From Chitinophaga tropicalis (lineage in GTDB: Bacteria > Bacteroidota > Bacteroidia > Chitinophagales > Chitinophagaceae): 64,000 nucleotides of DNA. Positions within the stretch are counted from its first letter, which is position 1. The number at the start of each line of letters is the position of its first letter. A program made the position numbers and the translations under genes. The notes under the pieces are model-generated. The model saw only the letters and a list, made by a program, of their open reading frames with translations, was not told where the DNA came from and searched no databases. This document shows positions 33,489-42,863 of the stretch, piece by piece. The stretch is from the NCBI RefSeq assembly GCF_009758205.1, contig NZ_WRXN01000009.1:186001-250000 (forward strand). The letters run 5' to 3'.

Positions 33489-36400
33489 ATGAACTTTGTA
33501 GAAAAATCCTTGAAATATAAACAGGTCACCCTGTCTGTGCTCTTCCTCGTATTCCTGGTCGGTGTGAATTCACTGCTGAACATGCCGCGCAGGGAAGATC
33601 CCAGGATCACCATCAGGCAGGGACTTGTCATTGCCTACTTCCCCGGCGCCAATGCAGCACAGGTGGAAGACCAGGTGACTAAAAAGCTGGAGCAATACCT
33701 CTTCCAGTTTGAAGAGGTACGAAAGGATAAAACCTATTCCACCACACAGGATGGGATGGTAGTGGTGAATGTAGAACTGGAAGAGAGCATCAAAACCCCT
33801 GACGTATTCTGGAGTAAGCTGCGGCACCAGCTGCTGGTGGGCAAATCCATCGATTTTCCACAGGGAGTGAAGGGCCCTATCGTCAATTCTGACTTTGGTG
33901 ATACAGAGGCGCTGGTAATAGGTATTGAAAGCGATAACGCCAGCTATGTACAACTGAAAGAATACGCACAGAAGCTGGAAGATCATCTGCGTACTATCAA
34001 GGCTGCCTCCAAGATCAAACGTATAGGAGAGCAGAAAGAACAGATCACTGTTACGTCCAACTCGGAAAAGCTTTCCCAATACGGGATCAATGTACAGCAG
34101 GTGATCAGGGTACTGCAGTCGCAGAATACCATCAGTCCGACGGGCGACATTAAAACCTCCAGCAGCAAAGCACCTTTATATACTTCAGGTTATTACAACA
34201 CAGAAAATGAAATAGCCAACCAGATAGTGGGTACCACCAAGACCGGCGCTACTGTACGACTGGGAGATGTAGCTACCATCAAAAGAATATATACGGAACC
34301 TACCAGCAATATTACGGTGAACGGGCATAAAGCGCTTATCCTCACCGTGCAGATGCTGGAAGGCAATAACATCGTGAAATTCGGCGAAGAGGTAGAACGT
34401 AAGATCGACGAGGTGAGGCAGCTGCTGCCGGGGAATGTTCATATCAGTACTATTGTCAACCAGCCTGTACTGGTAGATGAAAATATCTCGCATTTTATCA
34501 GGGAATTCTTCCTGGCTATTGTTTCGGTAGTGATAGTAGTGATACTCTTATTACCACTGCGGATAGCGATGGTAGCAGCTATGGCCATACCTATGACCAT
34601 AGCCGTCACTTTTGCCCTGATGCACTTCCTGGGTATTGAACTGCACCAGGTATCACTCGCGGCATTGATAGTTGTACTGGGGATGGTGGTAGATGATGCC
34701 ATTGTGATAGCAGACAATTACGTGGAACTGCTGGATGAAGGTATTGACCGGTGGACGGCCGCATGGCGCAGTGCCAGTGATCTTGTGATACCGGTGCTGG
34801 CAGCCACTATTACTATCATCGCATCCTTTATGCCTATGGTGCTGATTACCGGCGCTGTGGGAGAGTTTATTGCGGCACTGCCTATCACCGTAGCCATTGC
34901 CCTGGCATCTTCTTTCATTGTGGCCATGGTGCTCACACCACTACTTTGCTATACTTTCATTAAAAAAGGTTTGCATAATCCAGATAATGCGAAGAAAAAG
35001 AAAGGGTCACTGCTGGACGGCATGCAAAATGGATATAATAAAGCGCTGGAATGGTGTGTCAAACATCCCGTACTTACAGTAGGCGGTACGCTGATAACCG
35101 TATTACTGGCAGGGCTGCTGTATACAAAAGGCATTAAGCAGAAATTCTTCCCGGCAGCAGAGAGGAACCAGTTTGTTGTGGAGTTGTGGATGCCTACAGG
35201 TACCAAGCTGGAGAAAACGCAACAGGCTATACGCAGAATAGAAGAGGTAGTAAAAAAAGATAAGCGGGTGACTTCTTATGCTACTTTTGCCGGCACCAGC
35301 GCTCCCCGTTTCTACTATAACTATTCCCCGGAAGTACCTGTTACCAACTACGCCCAGATACTTATCAATACTACCTCGGAGAAGACAACGGAAGAATTAT
35401 CAGAGGAGCTGTCACGCAAGGTCAACATGTTATCGCCCGAAGGCACTCCGCAGGTAAAGCTGATGCAACAGGGCTCTACCCTGAAAGCGCCTGTAGAAGT
35501 ACGTATAACCGGCGACGACATTAACCGCCTGAAGCAGATAGGCGCCCAGGTACAGCAGATCATACAACAAACTCCGGGCAGTGCGATAGTACGGAGCGAT
35601 TTCCGGGAAGATTATTACGGCATAGGCATACAGCTGAAAGACGAGGCTAACCGGTTAGGCTTTGCTACTTCCAGCATTGCACAGTCAGTGTATATTGGTT
35701 TCAGCGGCGCACCTGTATCTACCATGTATGAAGGTAACAACCCTGTAGATATTGTGCTGCAGCTGGATGAAGAGAACCGCAGGAGCTTTGATGACCTCCT
35801 GAACCTGTATGTGGAATCTCCTGTTACCGGAGCACATATACCCTTGCGGCAGATAGCCACACTGAAGCCTGAATGGCAGACGGGCAGGATCATGCATCGT
35901 AACGGTGTAAGGACGCTCACCGTACAGAGTGAAACTACTCCTGATGTACTGCCGGCAGAGCTGCTGACCCGGATACAGCCGGATATAGCAAAGCTCTCCT
36001 TACCACCCGGATATCATATAGAATATGGCGGGGAACAGGCCAACAAAGAAGAGACCTTCAGCCAGATGATAGTAGTGCTGCTTATCAGCCTGGTGCTGAT
36101 CTTCTTTATCCTGCTCTTCCAGTTCCGTAACCTGAAAGAGGCGGCTATTATCATGCTGACCATTCCACTCAGTCTTTTCGGCGCTATGCTGGGCCTGTTC
36201 ATCACCCATAACAATTTTGGATTTACTGCTTTTGTAGGGTTGATCAGTTTGTCAGGGATAGTAGTACGTAATGCTATCATCCTGGTAGATCATACCAATG
36301 AGCTGATGCGGCATGGTATGGATATACGCACAGCATCTATAGAATCGGGCAAACGCCGTTTGCGGCCTATTTTCCTGACAGCTATGGCCGCCGCTATCGG

Positions 36401-36590
36401 AGTATTGCCTATGATCATATCCGGGTCTCCTATGTGGAGCCCACTGGCCAGTGTGATAGCAGTAGGTGTGATCTGGTCTATGATAGTAGCGCTGCTTACA
36501 GTACCCGTACTGTATATAGTGTGGATCAAACCGGCCGATAAAAAAGATATTGTTATAAAAAGTAAAACAGCACAGCATGTACATCAATAG
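33489..36590 (+). CDS. RND-family multidrug efflux pump, inner-membrane subunit
   Basis: The 1,033-residue protein has the duplicated RND layout: about twelve membrane helices and two large periplasmic loops. The fourth helix carries GMVVDDAIVIADN, whose paired Asp residues relay protons in HAE-type exporters. The loop after helix 1 begins MPRREDPRITIRQG, as in Bacteroidota AcrB relatives. It starts 8 bp after the adaptor gene and overlaps the TolC gene by 14 bp. Substrates cannot be read from sequence. Confidence 0.95.
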   Translation: MNFVEKSLKYKQVTLSVLFLVFLVGVNSLLNMPRREDPRITIRQGLVIAYFPGANAAQVEDQVTKKLEQYLFQFEEVRKDKTYSTTQDGMVVVNVELEESIKTPDVFWSKLRHQLLVGKSIDFPQGVKGPIVNSDFGDTEALVIGIESDNASYVQLKEYAQKLEDHLRTIKAASKIKRIGEQKEQITVTSNSEKLSQYGINVQQVIRVLQSQNTISPTGDIKTSSSKAPLYTSGYYNTENEIANQIVGTTKTGATVRLGDVATIKRIYTEPTSNITVNGHKALILTVQMLEGNNIVKFGEEVERKIDEVRQLLPGNVHISTIVNQPVLVDENISHFIREFFLAIVSVVIVVILLLPLRIAMVAAMAIPMTIAVTFALMHFLGIELHQVSLAALIVVLGMVVDDAIVIADNYVELLDEGIDRWTAAWRSASDLVIPVLAATITIIASFMPMVLITGAVGEFIAALPITVAIALASSFIVAMVLTPLLCYTFIKKGLHNPDNAKKKKGSLLDGMQNGYNKALEWCVKHPVLTVGGTLITVLLAGLLYTKGIKQKFFPAAERNQFVVELWMPTGTKLEKTQQAIRRIEEVVKKDKRVTSYATFAGTSAPRFYYNYSPEVPVTNYAQILINTTSEKTTEELSEELSRKVNMLSPEGTPQVKLMQQGSTLKAPVEVRITGDDINRLKQIGAQVQQIIQQTPGSAIVRSDFREDYYGIGIQLKDEANRLGFATSSIAQSVYIGFSGAPVSTMYEGNNPVDIVLQLDEENRRSFDDLLNLYVESPVTGAHIPLRQIATLKPEWQTGRIMHRNGVRTLTVQSETTPDVLPAELLTRIQPDIAKLSLPPGYHIEYGGEQANKEETFSQMIVVLLISLVLIFFILLFQFRNLKEAAIIMLTIPLSLFGAMLGLFITHNNFGFTAFVGLISLSGIVVRNAIILVDHTNELMRHGMDIRTASIESGKRRLRPIFLTAMAAAIGVLPMIISGSPMWSPLASVIAVGVIWSMIVALLTVPVLYIVWIKPADKKDIVIKSKTAQHVHQ

Positions 36591-37902
36591 ATATACTGTC
36601 ATGGCAGCTTTGCTGTTCGTGACCGGGACATTGTTTGCCCAGCAGCCGGGCAGGTTACAGCTGGAAGAAGCCATCGATATGGCGCTGCGCAATAATCATC
36701 CGCTGCAGATCAAACAACTTCAGACAGAAGAAAAGAAAGCTAAATTACAGGAAGACGGCATCAAACAATATCCTTCCGTTATTGTCAATTCTGCTTACCA
36801 ATACAATCAGAACCTGGGGGAACTGGTTATTCCTGCAGGATCTTTCGGCTCATTACCGATAGGCGGCAGTAATGTTTCCCTGCCGGGAGAGGATAAAACC
36901 TTCGAGCTTGGCAAGCATCATAATTTTAATGCCGGCGTTACCGTATATCAGCCGATCACGCAGCTACGCAAGATAAAGGCAGGAATAGATGTAAGCAGAA
37001 CAGATGTGCTGATATCTGAACAGGAAAGGATAAAGGCATCATTACAGGTGAAACAGGCTGTAGAACGCCTTTTCTATGGGTTGCTGATCAACCGTAAGCA
37101 GCAGGAAGAAGCGCGCGCCAAACTGGAACTGGCCAGGATAAGGCTCTATGATGTGGAAAGCGCCCTCCTTTCCGGGAAAACCGTCAATGTCAATAAAGCA
37201 GGCCTGCTGGCTAATATAGCTGATGAGGAACAGAACCTGCTTAAACTGGATATACAGGCAGATGATTATACGGCTGATCTGAAGCAGCTGACCGGTATTA
37301 CGGCTGATAGTATTATCCTGGAAATGCCAGGTGATATACACCCCGTTTCATCACCCGCGCCGGCAGATACCTTTAACAATGTAGATCTGAAAATAGCTAC
37401 CCTGGGCAAGCTGAAAACAGAACAGGCTATCCGCGCTACCAAAGCAGGCTATCTGCCGGACGTAGGTCTTATAGCAGGATATACCTACCAGACGGGCAAT
37501 ATTCTCTATCCAACCAGCAATCCTTATGCGGGAGCTTCCCTGAGATGGAATATACAGGACCTTTTCTCCAATAAACAGGTGCTGAAGCAACGGCAGTTCC
37601 TTTTGCAACAGGCGGAGACCAACATTACCAATACACGGGAGCAGGTCACCAATGATATTGCAAGGACTCAGCGCCGTATAAACCAGGCTGCAGCGCTGAT
37701 AGCAGTGGCGCAGAAGGCTGTTACTTACCGGGAAGAAGAAATGAAATTACAGGAGGATAAGAGTGATGCCGGCCTGAATATTGCAGCAGATATATTACAA
37801 ACAAAATCGCAATTAGCCAAGGCAGAGGCAGATCTGCTGGCTGCACAGCTGAGTTACAGGCTGGCACAGTCTGATCTGAAAATTTTGACTGGTGGAAATT
37901 AA
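36577..37902 (+). CDS. TolC-family outer-membrane efflux channel
   Basis: The 441-residue protein has a signal peptide (about 1-22, ending LFAQ) and the long amphipathic repeats of TolC proteins, for example LEEAIDMALRNNHPLQI and a second EQAIRATKAGYLPDVGLIAG. It forms the outer-membrane exit duct for the RND pump. The start at 36577 overlaps the pump gene; an ATG at 36601 is also possible. Confidence 0.93.
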   Translation: MYINRYTVMAALLFVTGTLFAQQPGRLQLEEAIDMALRNNHPLQIKQLQTEEKKAKLQEDGIKQYPSVIVNSAYQYNQNLGELVIPAGSFGSLPIGGSNVSLPGEDKTFELGKHHNFNAGVTVYQPITQLRKIKAGIDVSRTDVLISEQERIKASLQVKQAVERLFYGLLINRKQQEEARAKLELARIRLYDVESALLSGKTVNVNKAGLLANIADEEQNLLKLDIQADDYTADLKQLTGITADSIILEMPGDIHPVSSPAPADTFNNVDLKIATLGKLKTEQAIRATKAGYLPDVGLIAGYTYQTGNILYPTSNPYAGASLRWNIQDLFSNKQVLKQRQFLLQQAETNITNTREQVTNDIARTQRRINQAAALIAVAQKAVTYREEEMKLQEDKSDAGLNIAADILQTKSQLAKAEADLLAAQLSYRLAQSDLKILTGGN

Positions 37903-37913
37903 ATTATAAGCAT

Positions 37914-38351
37914 ATGAGCATGAAAAAAACAATCCTGCTGCTGACCATGATCCTTGCCACAGGCAGTCTGTTTGCCCAGAGCCAGGCGGATAAGATATTG
38001 GGGACATGGTTGAATGAAGAGAAAGATGGTAAGATAGAGATCTATAAGACGGGGGAGAAATACTTTGGGAAAATTGTGTGGGGGAAGGAACTTTATGAGC
38101 CTGATGGTAAGACGTCAAGGACGGATAGGAAGAATCCTGATCCGAAGCTGAGGAGCAGGAAGCTGGAAGGGTTGGTTATACTGACTAATTTCAGGTATGA
38201 TGATGGTGAGTGGGAAGGTGGGAAGATATATGATCCTAAGAGTGGTAAGACTTATAGTTGTGTTATGCGGTTTAAGGGGAGTATATTGGTGATAAAGGGG
38301 TATGTGGGTGTGACGTGGTTGGGGAGGACTACTGTCTGGACGAGGGTGTGA
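37914..38351 (+). CDS. Exported DUF2147 protein
   Basis: The 145-residue protein has a signal peptide (ending LFAQ) and a DUF2147 domain with DKILGTWLNEEKDGKIEIY, YFGKIVWG, GGKIYDPKSGKTYSC and the final GRTTVWTRV. It is predicted to be a small periplasmic beta-barrel of unknown role. It follows the TolC gene by 11 bp, so it may be the fourth gene of the efflux operon. Its last two thirds use purine-rich, G-ending codons unlike the efflux genes. Confidence 0.88.
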   Translation: MSMKKTILLLTMILATGSLFAQSQADKILGTWLNEEKDGKIEIYKTGEKYFGKIVWGKELYEPDGKTSRTDRKNPDPKLRSRKLEGLVILTNFRYDDGEWEGGKIYDPKSGKTYSCVMRFKGSILVIKGYVGVTWLGRTTVWTRV

Positions 38352-38379
38352 TTTATTATTATTAGTGCGGAGAAAATTG

Positions 38380-38455
38380 CTCAAAAAAGAATGCTTTCGC
38401 CTTCGGCGAAAGCATTCTTTTTTGAGAGAGGGGCGGGCCTGCGGCCCGCCCTAAA
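38380..38455 (+). repeat. Two-hairpin intergenic repeat, copy E
   Basis: Stem 1 (38380-38426) is 22 perfect pairs around TTC. Stem 2 is a 9-bp GGGCGGGCC-TGC-GGCCCGCCC (38431-38451), then TAAAAA. It lies between convergent genes. Confidence 0.85.
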
Positions 38456-38477
38456 AAAGGTGAAAGCATTCTTTTGC

Positions 38478-39362
38478 TTATTTTTTAAAGCTGAAAGCGC
38501 GGGATACGTTGAATCCAAAGAAAATATCTCCTTTACCCCAGCTGCCGTTTGTTTTAGCCAGGTAATAAGGCGCTACCATGCCTGCAGAATTGGTGAATAC
38601 CAGCTGGAACACGTGACCACCTGTTTCGATATCAATTCCAAGAGAAATGGAATTATATACTTTGGTAGACACGACCTGATCTGGCAGCAGGTAGTTATAT
38701 TCTGCATTAAAGCTCATACGTTTAGTGAATTTCATACGGCCGCCAACACTTACTGCAAGGACATCGTTCTTGTCTGCCGTAGTGGGGACGAGGTTGAAAT
38801 GTGTCCAGGAGGGTGCTACCTGCAGGGAAAGGTTACGGGAAAACTTCCTGGCTATGAGCAGCTGTGTTGTGTAACTGGTACGGTAACGTGCATCCAGGTA
38901 AGGTTTGTCTGTATAACGCTGTGTGTAATTTGAAACAAGGCCATATACACTTAATGAAATGGGCATTGACGTTGTGGTCTGCTGCAGTACTTTATACTTT
39001 ATGGACCCGTCAAATGCTTTATCTACAGAGCTTCTGCCTACACCTACAGCAAGTCTGTCGGTGATGCCGTAATCCAGTCCGAAGCGGATAGAGGCATTAT
39101 CAAGGCCAAACAGTTCATATGCACCTTCGTTGAGTTTGCCGAAGCGGTGCATGATCAGGAACTGCAGGCCTCTTTTACCGGGGGCTTCCACGGTAGGGAC
39201 ATTAATCAGTTGTGTGGCTTTGAAGGTACCTGTTACCAGTTCCTTCTGCGGACCGGTGGCCAGTGAATCGTCCAGCATCTTCATCAGTTTATCATCCTGC
39301 GCCATAACTAACTGCTGACTTCCAAATAAGAACAATATAATATAACAAGCTATCTTTTGCAT
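38478..39362 (-). CDS. DUF5777-type outer-membrane beta-barrel protein
   Basis: The 294-residue protein has a signal peptide (1-21, ending VMAQ). Alternating beta strands follow, with recognisable GLQFLIMHRFGKLNEGAYELF, ASIRFGLDYGITDRLAVGVG and a C-terminal strand GDIFFGFNVSRAFSF. The DUF5777 family often sits beside YceI and cytochrome-like genes, as here. It is last in the probable six-gene operon from 42863, separated from YceI by a perfect 15-bp hairpin. Function is unknown. Confidence 0.85.
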   Translation of the reverse strand: MQKIACYIILFLFGSQQLVMAQDDKLMKMLDDSLATGPQKELVTGTFKATQLINVPTVEAPGKRGLQFLIMHRFGKLNEGAYELFGLDNASIRFGLDYGITDRLAVGVGRSSVDKAFDGSIKYKVLQQTTTSMPISLSVYGLVSNYTQRYTDKPYLDARYRTSYTTQLLIARKFSRNLSLQVAPSWTHFNLVPTTADKNDVLAVSVGGRMKFTKRMSFNAEYNYLLPDQVVSTKVYNSISLGIDIETGGHVFQLVFTNSAGMVAPYYLAKTNGSWGKGDIFFGFNVSRAFSFKK

Positions 39363-39379
39363 AATCTGATTTATTTAAG

Positions 39380-39420
39380 TAGTGTATCAGTTCAAACTGA
39401 AAGTCTGAACTGATACACTA
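39380..39420 (-). promoter_or_regulatory. Perfect 15-bp hairpin inside an operon
   Basis: TAGTGTATCAGTTCA (39380-39394) is the exact reverse complement of 39406-39420, loop of 11 nt. It lies between the YceI and DUF5777 genes, 17 bp before the latter's start. With no T-run it is more likely an RNA-stability or processing element than a terminator. Confidence 0.55.
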
Positions 39421-39458
39421 GCATATTTTAGGTGCTGACAAAGCTTTTCTTTTCCCGG

Positions 39459-40004
39459 TTATTTTGCCGGTGTACATGCTGCGAGCACCTTGATATTGAT
39501 CTGCTCTGCAATTTTATCCTTCACCAGCGATGGTATCTTAATATTAAAATCTGATGGTTTTACAGCGAAGGCTGTTTTACCTGTCAGCTTACCGTCAGCG
39601 ACTTCCAGTTCTGCCGGTATGCTTACCGGTTTGGTAACGCCATGCAGCGTAAGATTCCCTTCTACCTGTACTTTATAGGTACCGGGAGCAGTGCCGACAT
39701 TACCGGTAAATGTACCACTGAATTGTGCTTTCGGATATTTATCGCTTTCCACATAATTCTCATTATAGTGGTCCTGCATCAGCTGTTTATTGAACAGGAA
39801 ATTCTTCTGCAGCAAAGTGAAAGCAATTGTCTTTTTAGTCAGATCAATGGCTGCCAGCGCCTGTTTATTCTCTGCTTTGATATCTTCCAGAGGTGTTTTG
39901 GAATAAAAGCTAATGTTACCGTTGCGCGTCATGAAAGTCTGCGCACTTAACGGCAGATACAACAGGCTTCCCAATATGATACAGCAGATCGTCTTCATGC
40001 TCAT
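39459..40004 (-). CDS. YceI-family periplasmic protein
   Basis: The 181-residue protein has a signal peptide (ending LSAQ) and the YceI lipocalin-like fold. The core includes NGNISFYSKTPLEDIKAENK, the family strand FSGTFTGNVGTAPGTYKV, NLTLHGVTKPVSIPAEL and FAVKPSDFNIKIPSL. YceI proteins bind long isoprenoid or amphiphilic lipids in the periplasm. It lies 7 bp after the cytochrome gene. Confidence 0.93.
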   Translation of the reverse strand: MSMKTICCIILGSLLYLPLSAQTFMTRNGNISFYSKTPLEDIKAENKQALAAIDLTKKTIAFTLLQKNFLFNKQLMQDHYNENYVESDKYPKAQFSGTFTGNVGTAPGTYKVQVEGNLTLHGVTKPVSIPAELEVADGKLTGKTAFAVKPSDFNIKIPSLVKDKIAEQINIKVLAACTPAK

Positions 40005-40011
40005 AAGTTTT

Positions 40012-40413
40012 TTAATTGTTTAATGCCCCACGCGCTATCCACGCTTTAATTTTATTGATGTTACAATCTGACAGTTTAGATCCTCCCTGAGGCATAGCGG
40101 GATAACCGGAAGCATGTGTAATAACACCAACCAGGTTACCATTATCAGCCTGTGTTTTAACACCTGCATATGTGCTCAGCGTTACACCACCGGAAGGAGC
40201 GCTACCGCTATGACAACCGGTGCAGTTGGCAGAGAGGATAGGTGCTACATTCGCAGAATAGGTCATGTTCGCAGTATCACATGTGGTGCCACCACCTCCG
40301 TTTCCGCCGCCATTTCCACCACCAAGATTATCTTCACTGCTTTTTGAACAGGACACGACGATCAGGCTAAGCGCAATAACGATTGCGCTCAGCGGCAACA
40401 ATACTTTTTTCAT
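40012..40413 (-). CDS. c-type cytochrome-like lipoprotein
   Basis: The 133-residue protein has a lipoprotein leader (LIVVSC) and a glycine/asparagine-rich linker. One haem-attachment motif CTGCH follows, and a probable axial Met in YPAMPQGG. This matches small mono-haem cytochrome c domains that pass electrons in the periplasm. It is followed at 7 bp by YceI and preceded at 15 bp by an OB-fold gene, so a membrane-linked redox or lipid task is plausible but unproven. Confidence 0.9.
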   Translation of the reverse strand: MKKVLLPLSAIVIALSLIVVSCSKSSEDNLGGGNGGGNGGGGTTCDTANMTYSANVAPILSANCTGCHSGSAPSGGVTLSTYAGVKTQADNGNLVGVITHASGYPAMPQGGSKLSDCNINKIKAWIARGALNN

Positions 40414-40428
40414 AAATGATACTTTTAG

Positions 40429-40848
40429 TTACTTGTTAATTATAATAGTTGCATCTGAAATACTTACATCCATTAATAAACCGGTGCAAACACCTTTTAT
40501 ACGCACCGCCTCTCCTACTTTAGGAAGGCTGGCATTCCCGCTGGTCACGCTGCAGTTCACACCACCGTCTTTATTTTCTCCTCCTGACAGCAGCACGGAG
40601 ATCTCATTGCCATTCTGCTGTACTTCTTTTACTGTGCCTGTTACTTCCAGTATTTTGTTGACATAATCACTATCTGCCTGAGCTTCATTGCTTGCATATT
40701 CACTGTACAGTTGCTCTGCTGTTATTTGCCTGTCTGTCGATGCTTCATAAGCAGCTGCCCTGGGTTTATTATACAGGTAGTATCCTGTTCCGATCACAGC
40801 AAGGCAAAGGATTAGCCCTGCGAAAACTAATGTTCTTCTTCGCATCAT
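40429..40848 (-). CDS. Membrane-anchored OB-fold protein
   Basis: The 139-residue protein has one N-terminal helix (TLVFAGLILCLAVIGTGYYL) and then a soluble OB-fold domain, with ILEVTGTVKEVQQNGNEISV and VRIKGVCTGLLMDVSISDA. It resembles the Bacteroidota tRNA_anti-like OB-fold proteins, an annotation that need not mean nucleic-acid binding here because the domain should face the periplasm. It lies in the middle of the sigma/cytochrome/YceI operon. Confidence 0.78.
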   Translation of the reverse strand: MMRRRTLVFAGLILCLAVIGTGYYLYNKPRAAAYEASTDRQITAEQLYSEYASNEAQADSDYVNKILEVTGTVKEVQQNGNEISVLLSGGENKDGGVNCSVTSGNASLPKVGEAVRIKGVCTGLLMDVSISDATIIINK

Positions 40849-40872
40849 GTACTATATTAAATTGTTCTTAAA

Positions 40873-42300
40873 TCAGCGTACCCTTCTCGTCAGACCGATA
40901 TTCAATCCTACGCTTGTTACTGGCAGGTCGCCAATACCAATACCGGAGACTGGTATCTTAACATAAGGTTCCACACGGATATTGCCCAATCGTCCTGCGG
41001 GGCGCTCAAAGCCTACGCCCAGATGTATAACAGAGAACCAGTTCTTTGTAGAGTTCTTATAATCGTAATCCATCTTCCCGTAGTAGCCGTTCCTGTAGTA
41101 ATCATAATTATAAGCTTCTTTCTTCATAAGATATGAGGACATTCCTCCATTCACATACCAGCTGCCTTTTGTCCCGTTATGAAAATTATAGCGTACGTTT
41201 ACAGGAATCTCGAACATATTACAGTAGCCGTCAACCACCAGGATCTTTGTATCAGAAGCTACAGGTATTTTTTTAGTACTGAAATACTTTCCATCTGAGT
41301 AGTAATATTTCCTTTCCCATAACAATCCTGTTTCAACGGCCAGGCGGTTGCTGATGCGATAACCTGCTATCACTCCCAGCTGGTAGCCTACTTTTGAGGT
41401 ACGTTGCATTTTTACGGTGGTGATATCAGGGCTTAACAGTATCCCTGCATACAAACCCTTTTGAAAAGATGCAGTTCCTTTCGGTTTTGCCTTCGGGATC
41501 TGCACCTTTTCATTTAAAGACGGCAAAGGTTCCCGTATAGTGGTCCTTCTCAGAAGTGTTGTACCAGTTGCAGGCATGGTATATTCATACCGGATACCGT
41601 CAAGGTATTCAACGGGCAATGCTGAGCCGGACGTAACGGGCGTTTGGGCCACTGCTACGGGCTGTTGGTGTAAAAATGTGTTTTGATTCCTTAATGGCAG
41701 GACAGTACTGCCATTACTTATGCTATAATTGTTTCTGTTCACTGCTGGCTCGCGTATACCCTTTGCCGGCTTTAGCGGGTTTGCCGTTTGTCCAACTGTT
41801 AACTGTTCACTGTTCTGTTCTATTTCATTGTTCTTTGTCGTGTTTTTTTGCTGTCTTATTTCATTGTTCTGCGTTACGTTATTGTTTTGATTTATGTTGT
41901 TATTCTCTGCTATTACATTATTCTGTATCGTATTAATATCCGGTATAACGCTACCAGAGGTTTGTATATTGTCATCTCCCCTGTTAAATTCCTTTGTGGT
42001 ATTTCCTGCATCATCAGCAATATTTTGTTGTACAAACCGTTCTTTACCGGTGCGGGGAATCTTACCCGTGTTTAATGGCGGTGTATAAACAATAAAAAAA
42101 ATGGTAGTCAGCAAAAGCAGTATTACCAGCTTTAACAGCATATTATCAGCAGTACCACTCATACCTCCTCCCTGCGGCCGGCTGCCTGCCTGCTGCAATT
42201 TACTCCTTAACGCTTCCCAATCGGCACCTCCTGTTTTCAGGGGGTAATCCGAAGCTGCGTTACGGAATAGTTCGTCCATATCGTCGTCTAGTAGCTGCAT
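40873..42300 (-). CDS. Inner-membrane-anchored protein with disordered linker and C-terminal beta-barrel; candidate Dma-type anti-sigma factor
   Basis: The 475-residue protein has three parts. A short cytoplasmic N-terminus (1-52, DELFRNAASDYPLKTGGADW) precedes one membrane helix (about 54-71, LLKLVILLLLTTIFFIVYT). A long Asn/Gln-rich linker (about 75-270) follows, then a porin-like beta-barrel domain (about 280-475, ending GLNIGLTRRV). The gene overlaps the ECF sigma gene by 13 bp. This is the layout of the dual membrane-spanning anti-sigma (Dma) proteins reported in Bacteroides thetaiotaomicron. The N-terminus would hold the sigma factor while the barrel sits in the outer membrane. The call rests on layout and context, not on a tested function. 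Confidence 0.8.
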   Translation of the reverse strand: MQLLDDDMDELFRNAASDYPLKTGGADWEALRSKLQQAGSRPQGGGMSGTADNMLLKLVILLLLTTIFFIVYTPPLNTGKIPRTGKERFVQQNIADDAGNTTKEFNRGDDNIQTSGSVIPDINTIQNNVIAENNNINQNNNVTQNNEIRQQKNTTKNNEIEQNSEQLTVGQTANPLKPAKGIREPAVNRNNYSISNGSTVLPLRNQNTFLHQQPVAVAQTPVTSGSALPVEYLDGIRYEYTMPATGTTLLRRTTIREPLPSLNEKVQIPKAKPKGTASFQKGLYAGILLSPDITTVKMQRTSKVGYQLGVIAGYRISNRLAVETGLLWERKYYYSDGKYFSTKKIPVASDTKILVVDGYCNMFEIPVNVRYNFHNGTKGSWYVNGGMSSYLMKKEAYNYDYYRNGYYGKMDYDYKNSTKNWFSVIHLGVGFERPAGRLGNIRVEPYVKIPVSGIGIGDLPVTSVGLNIGLTRRVR

Positions 42301-42863
42301 ACGTCTATTTCAGGTATATCAGTATTCAATTTCTTTCTTAAATAAGCCCTTGCTTTTGCCAGATTCGACTTAGAAGCCCCGATACTGATATTCAGTTTAT
42401 CCGCTATCTCCTGGTGAGAGAATCCATCAATTACATACATGTTGAATGCGATCTGGTATGATGGCGGTAATTCTTTGATCAGTACGATCAGTTCCTTATA
42501 ATATATCTTTTGTTCTGCTGATTGACCAACATCCGGCACTTCCCATACTTCTTCCGGGATGCCTCCTATTTCAGGGATCATATTCCTCCGGCGGAGTTCA
42601 TCTATGGCGGTATTGACCATGATCTTTCTGATCCACCCCATTAAAATCTTCTCTATATCCTCCGATTCTTCATAACTGAACTTGTCAAAACGCATGAATA
42701 CCTTTACAAATCCGTCGTTGACTACGTCTACGGCGTTTTCATATCTGTAAATATACCGGAATACGATCTTAAATGCATAGCCGTAGTACCGCTCATATAT
42801 AAGCTTCTGGCACCTGGGCTGATGAGACATGCACCCCTGTATTATGGTAGTCAGTTGTTCCAA
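42288..42863 (-). CDS. ECF RNA polymerase sigma factor
   Basis: The 191-residue protein has region 2 (about 25-95, NAVDVVNDGFVKVFMRFDKF and GWIRKIMVNTAIDELRRR) and region 4 (about 125-180, with HQEIADKLNISIGASKSNLAK). It heads a run of six same-strand genes with gaps of at most 96 bp and overlaps its candidate anti-sigma gene. It differs from the SusC-linked sigma factor at 3012. I see no consensus -7 box upstream, which would fit control by its own or another sigma factor. Confidence 0.93.
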   Translation of the reverse strand: MEQLTTIIQGCMSHQPRCQKLIYERYYGYAFKIVFRYIYRYENAVDVVNDGFVKVFMRFDKFSYEESEDIEKILMGWIRKIMVNTAIDELRRRNMIPEIGGIPEEVWEVPDVGQSAEQKIYYKELIVLIKELPPSYQIAFNMYVIDGFSHQEIADKLNISIGASKSNLAKARAYLRKKLNTDIPEIDVCSY

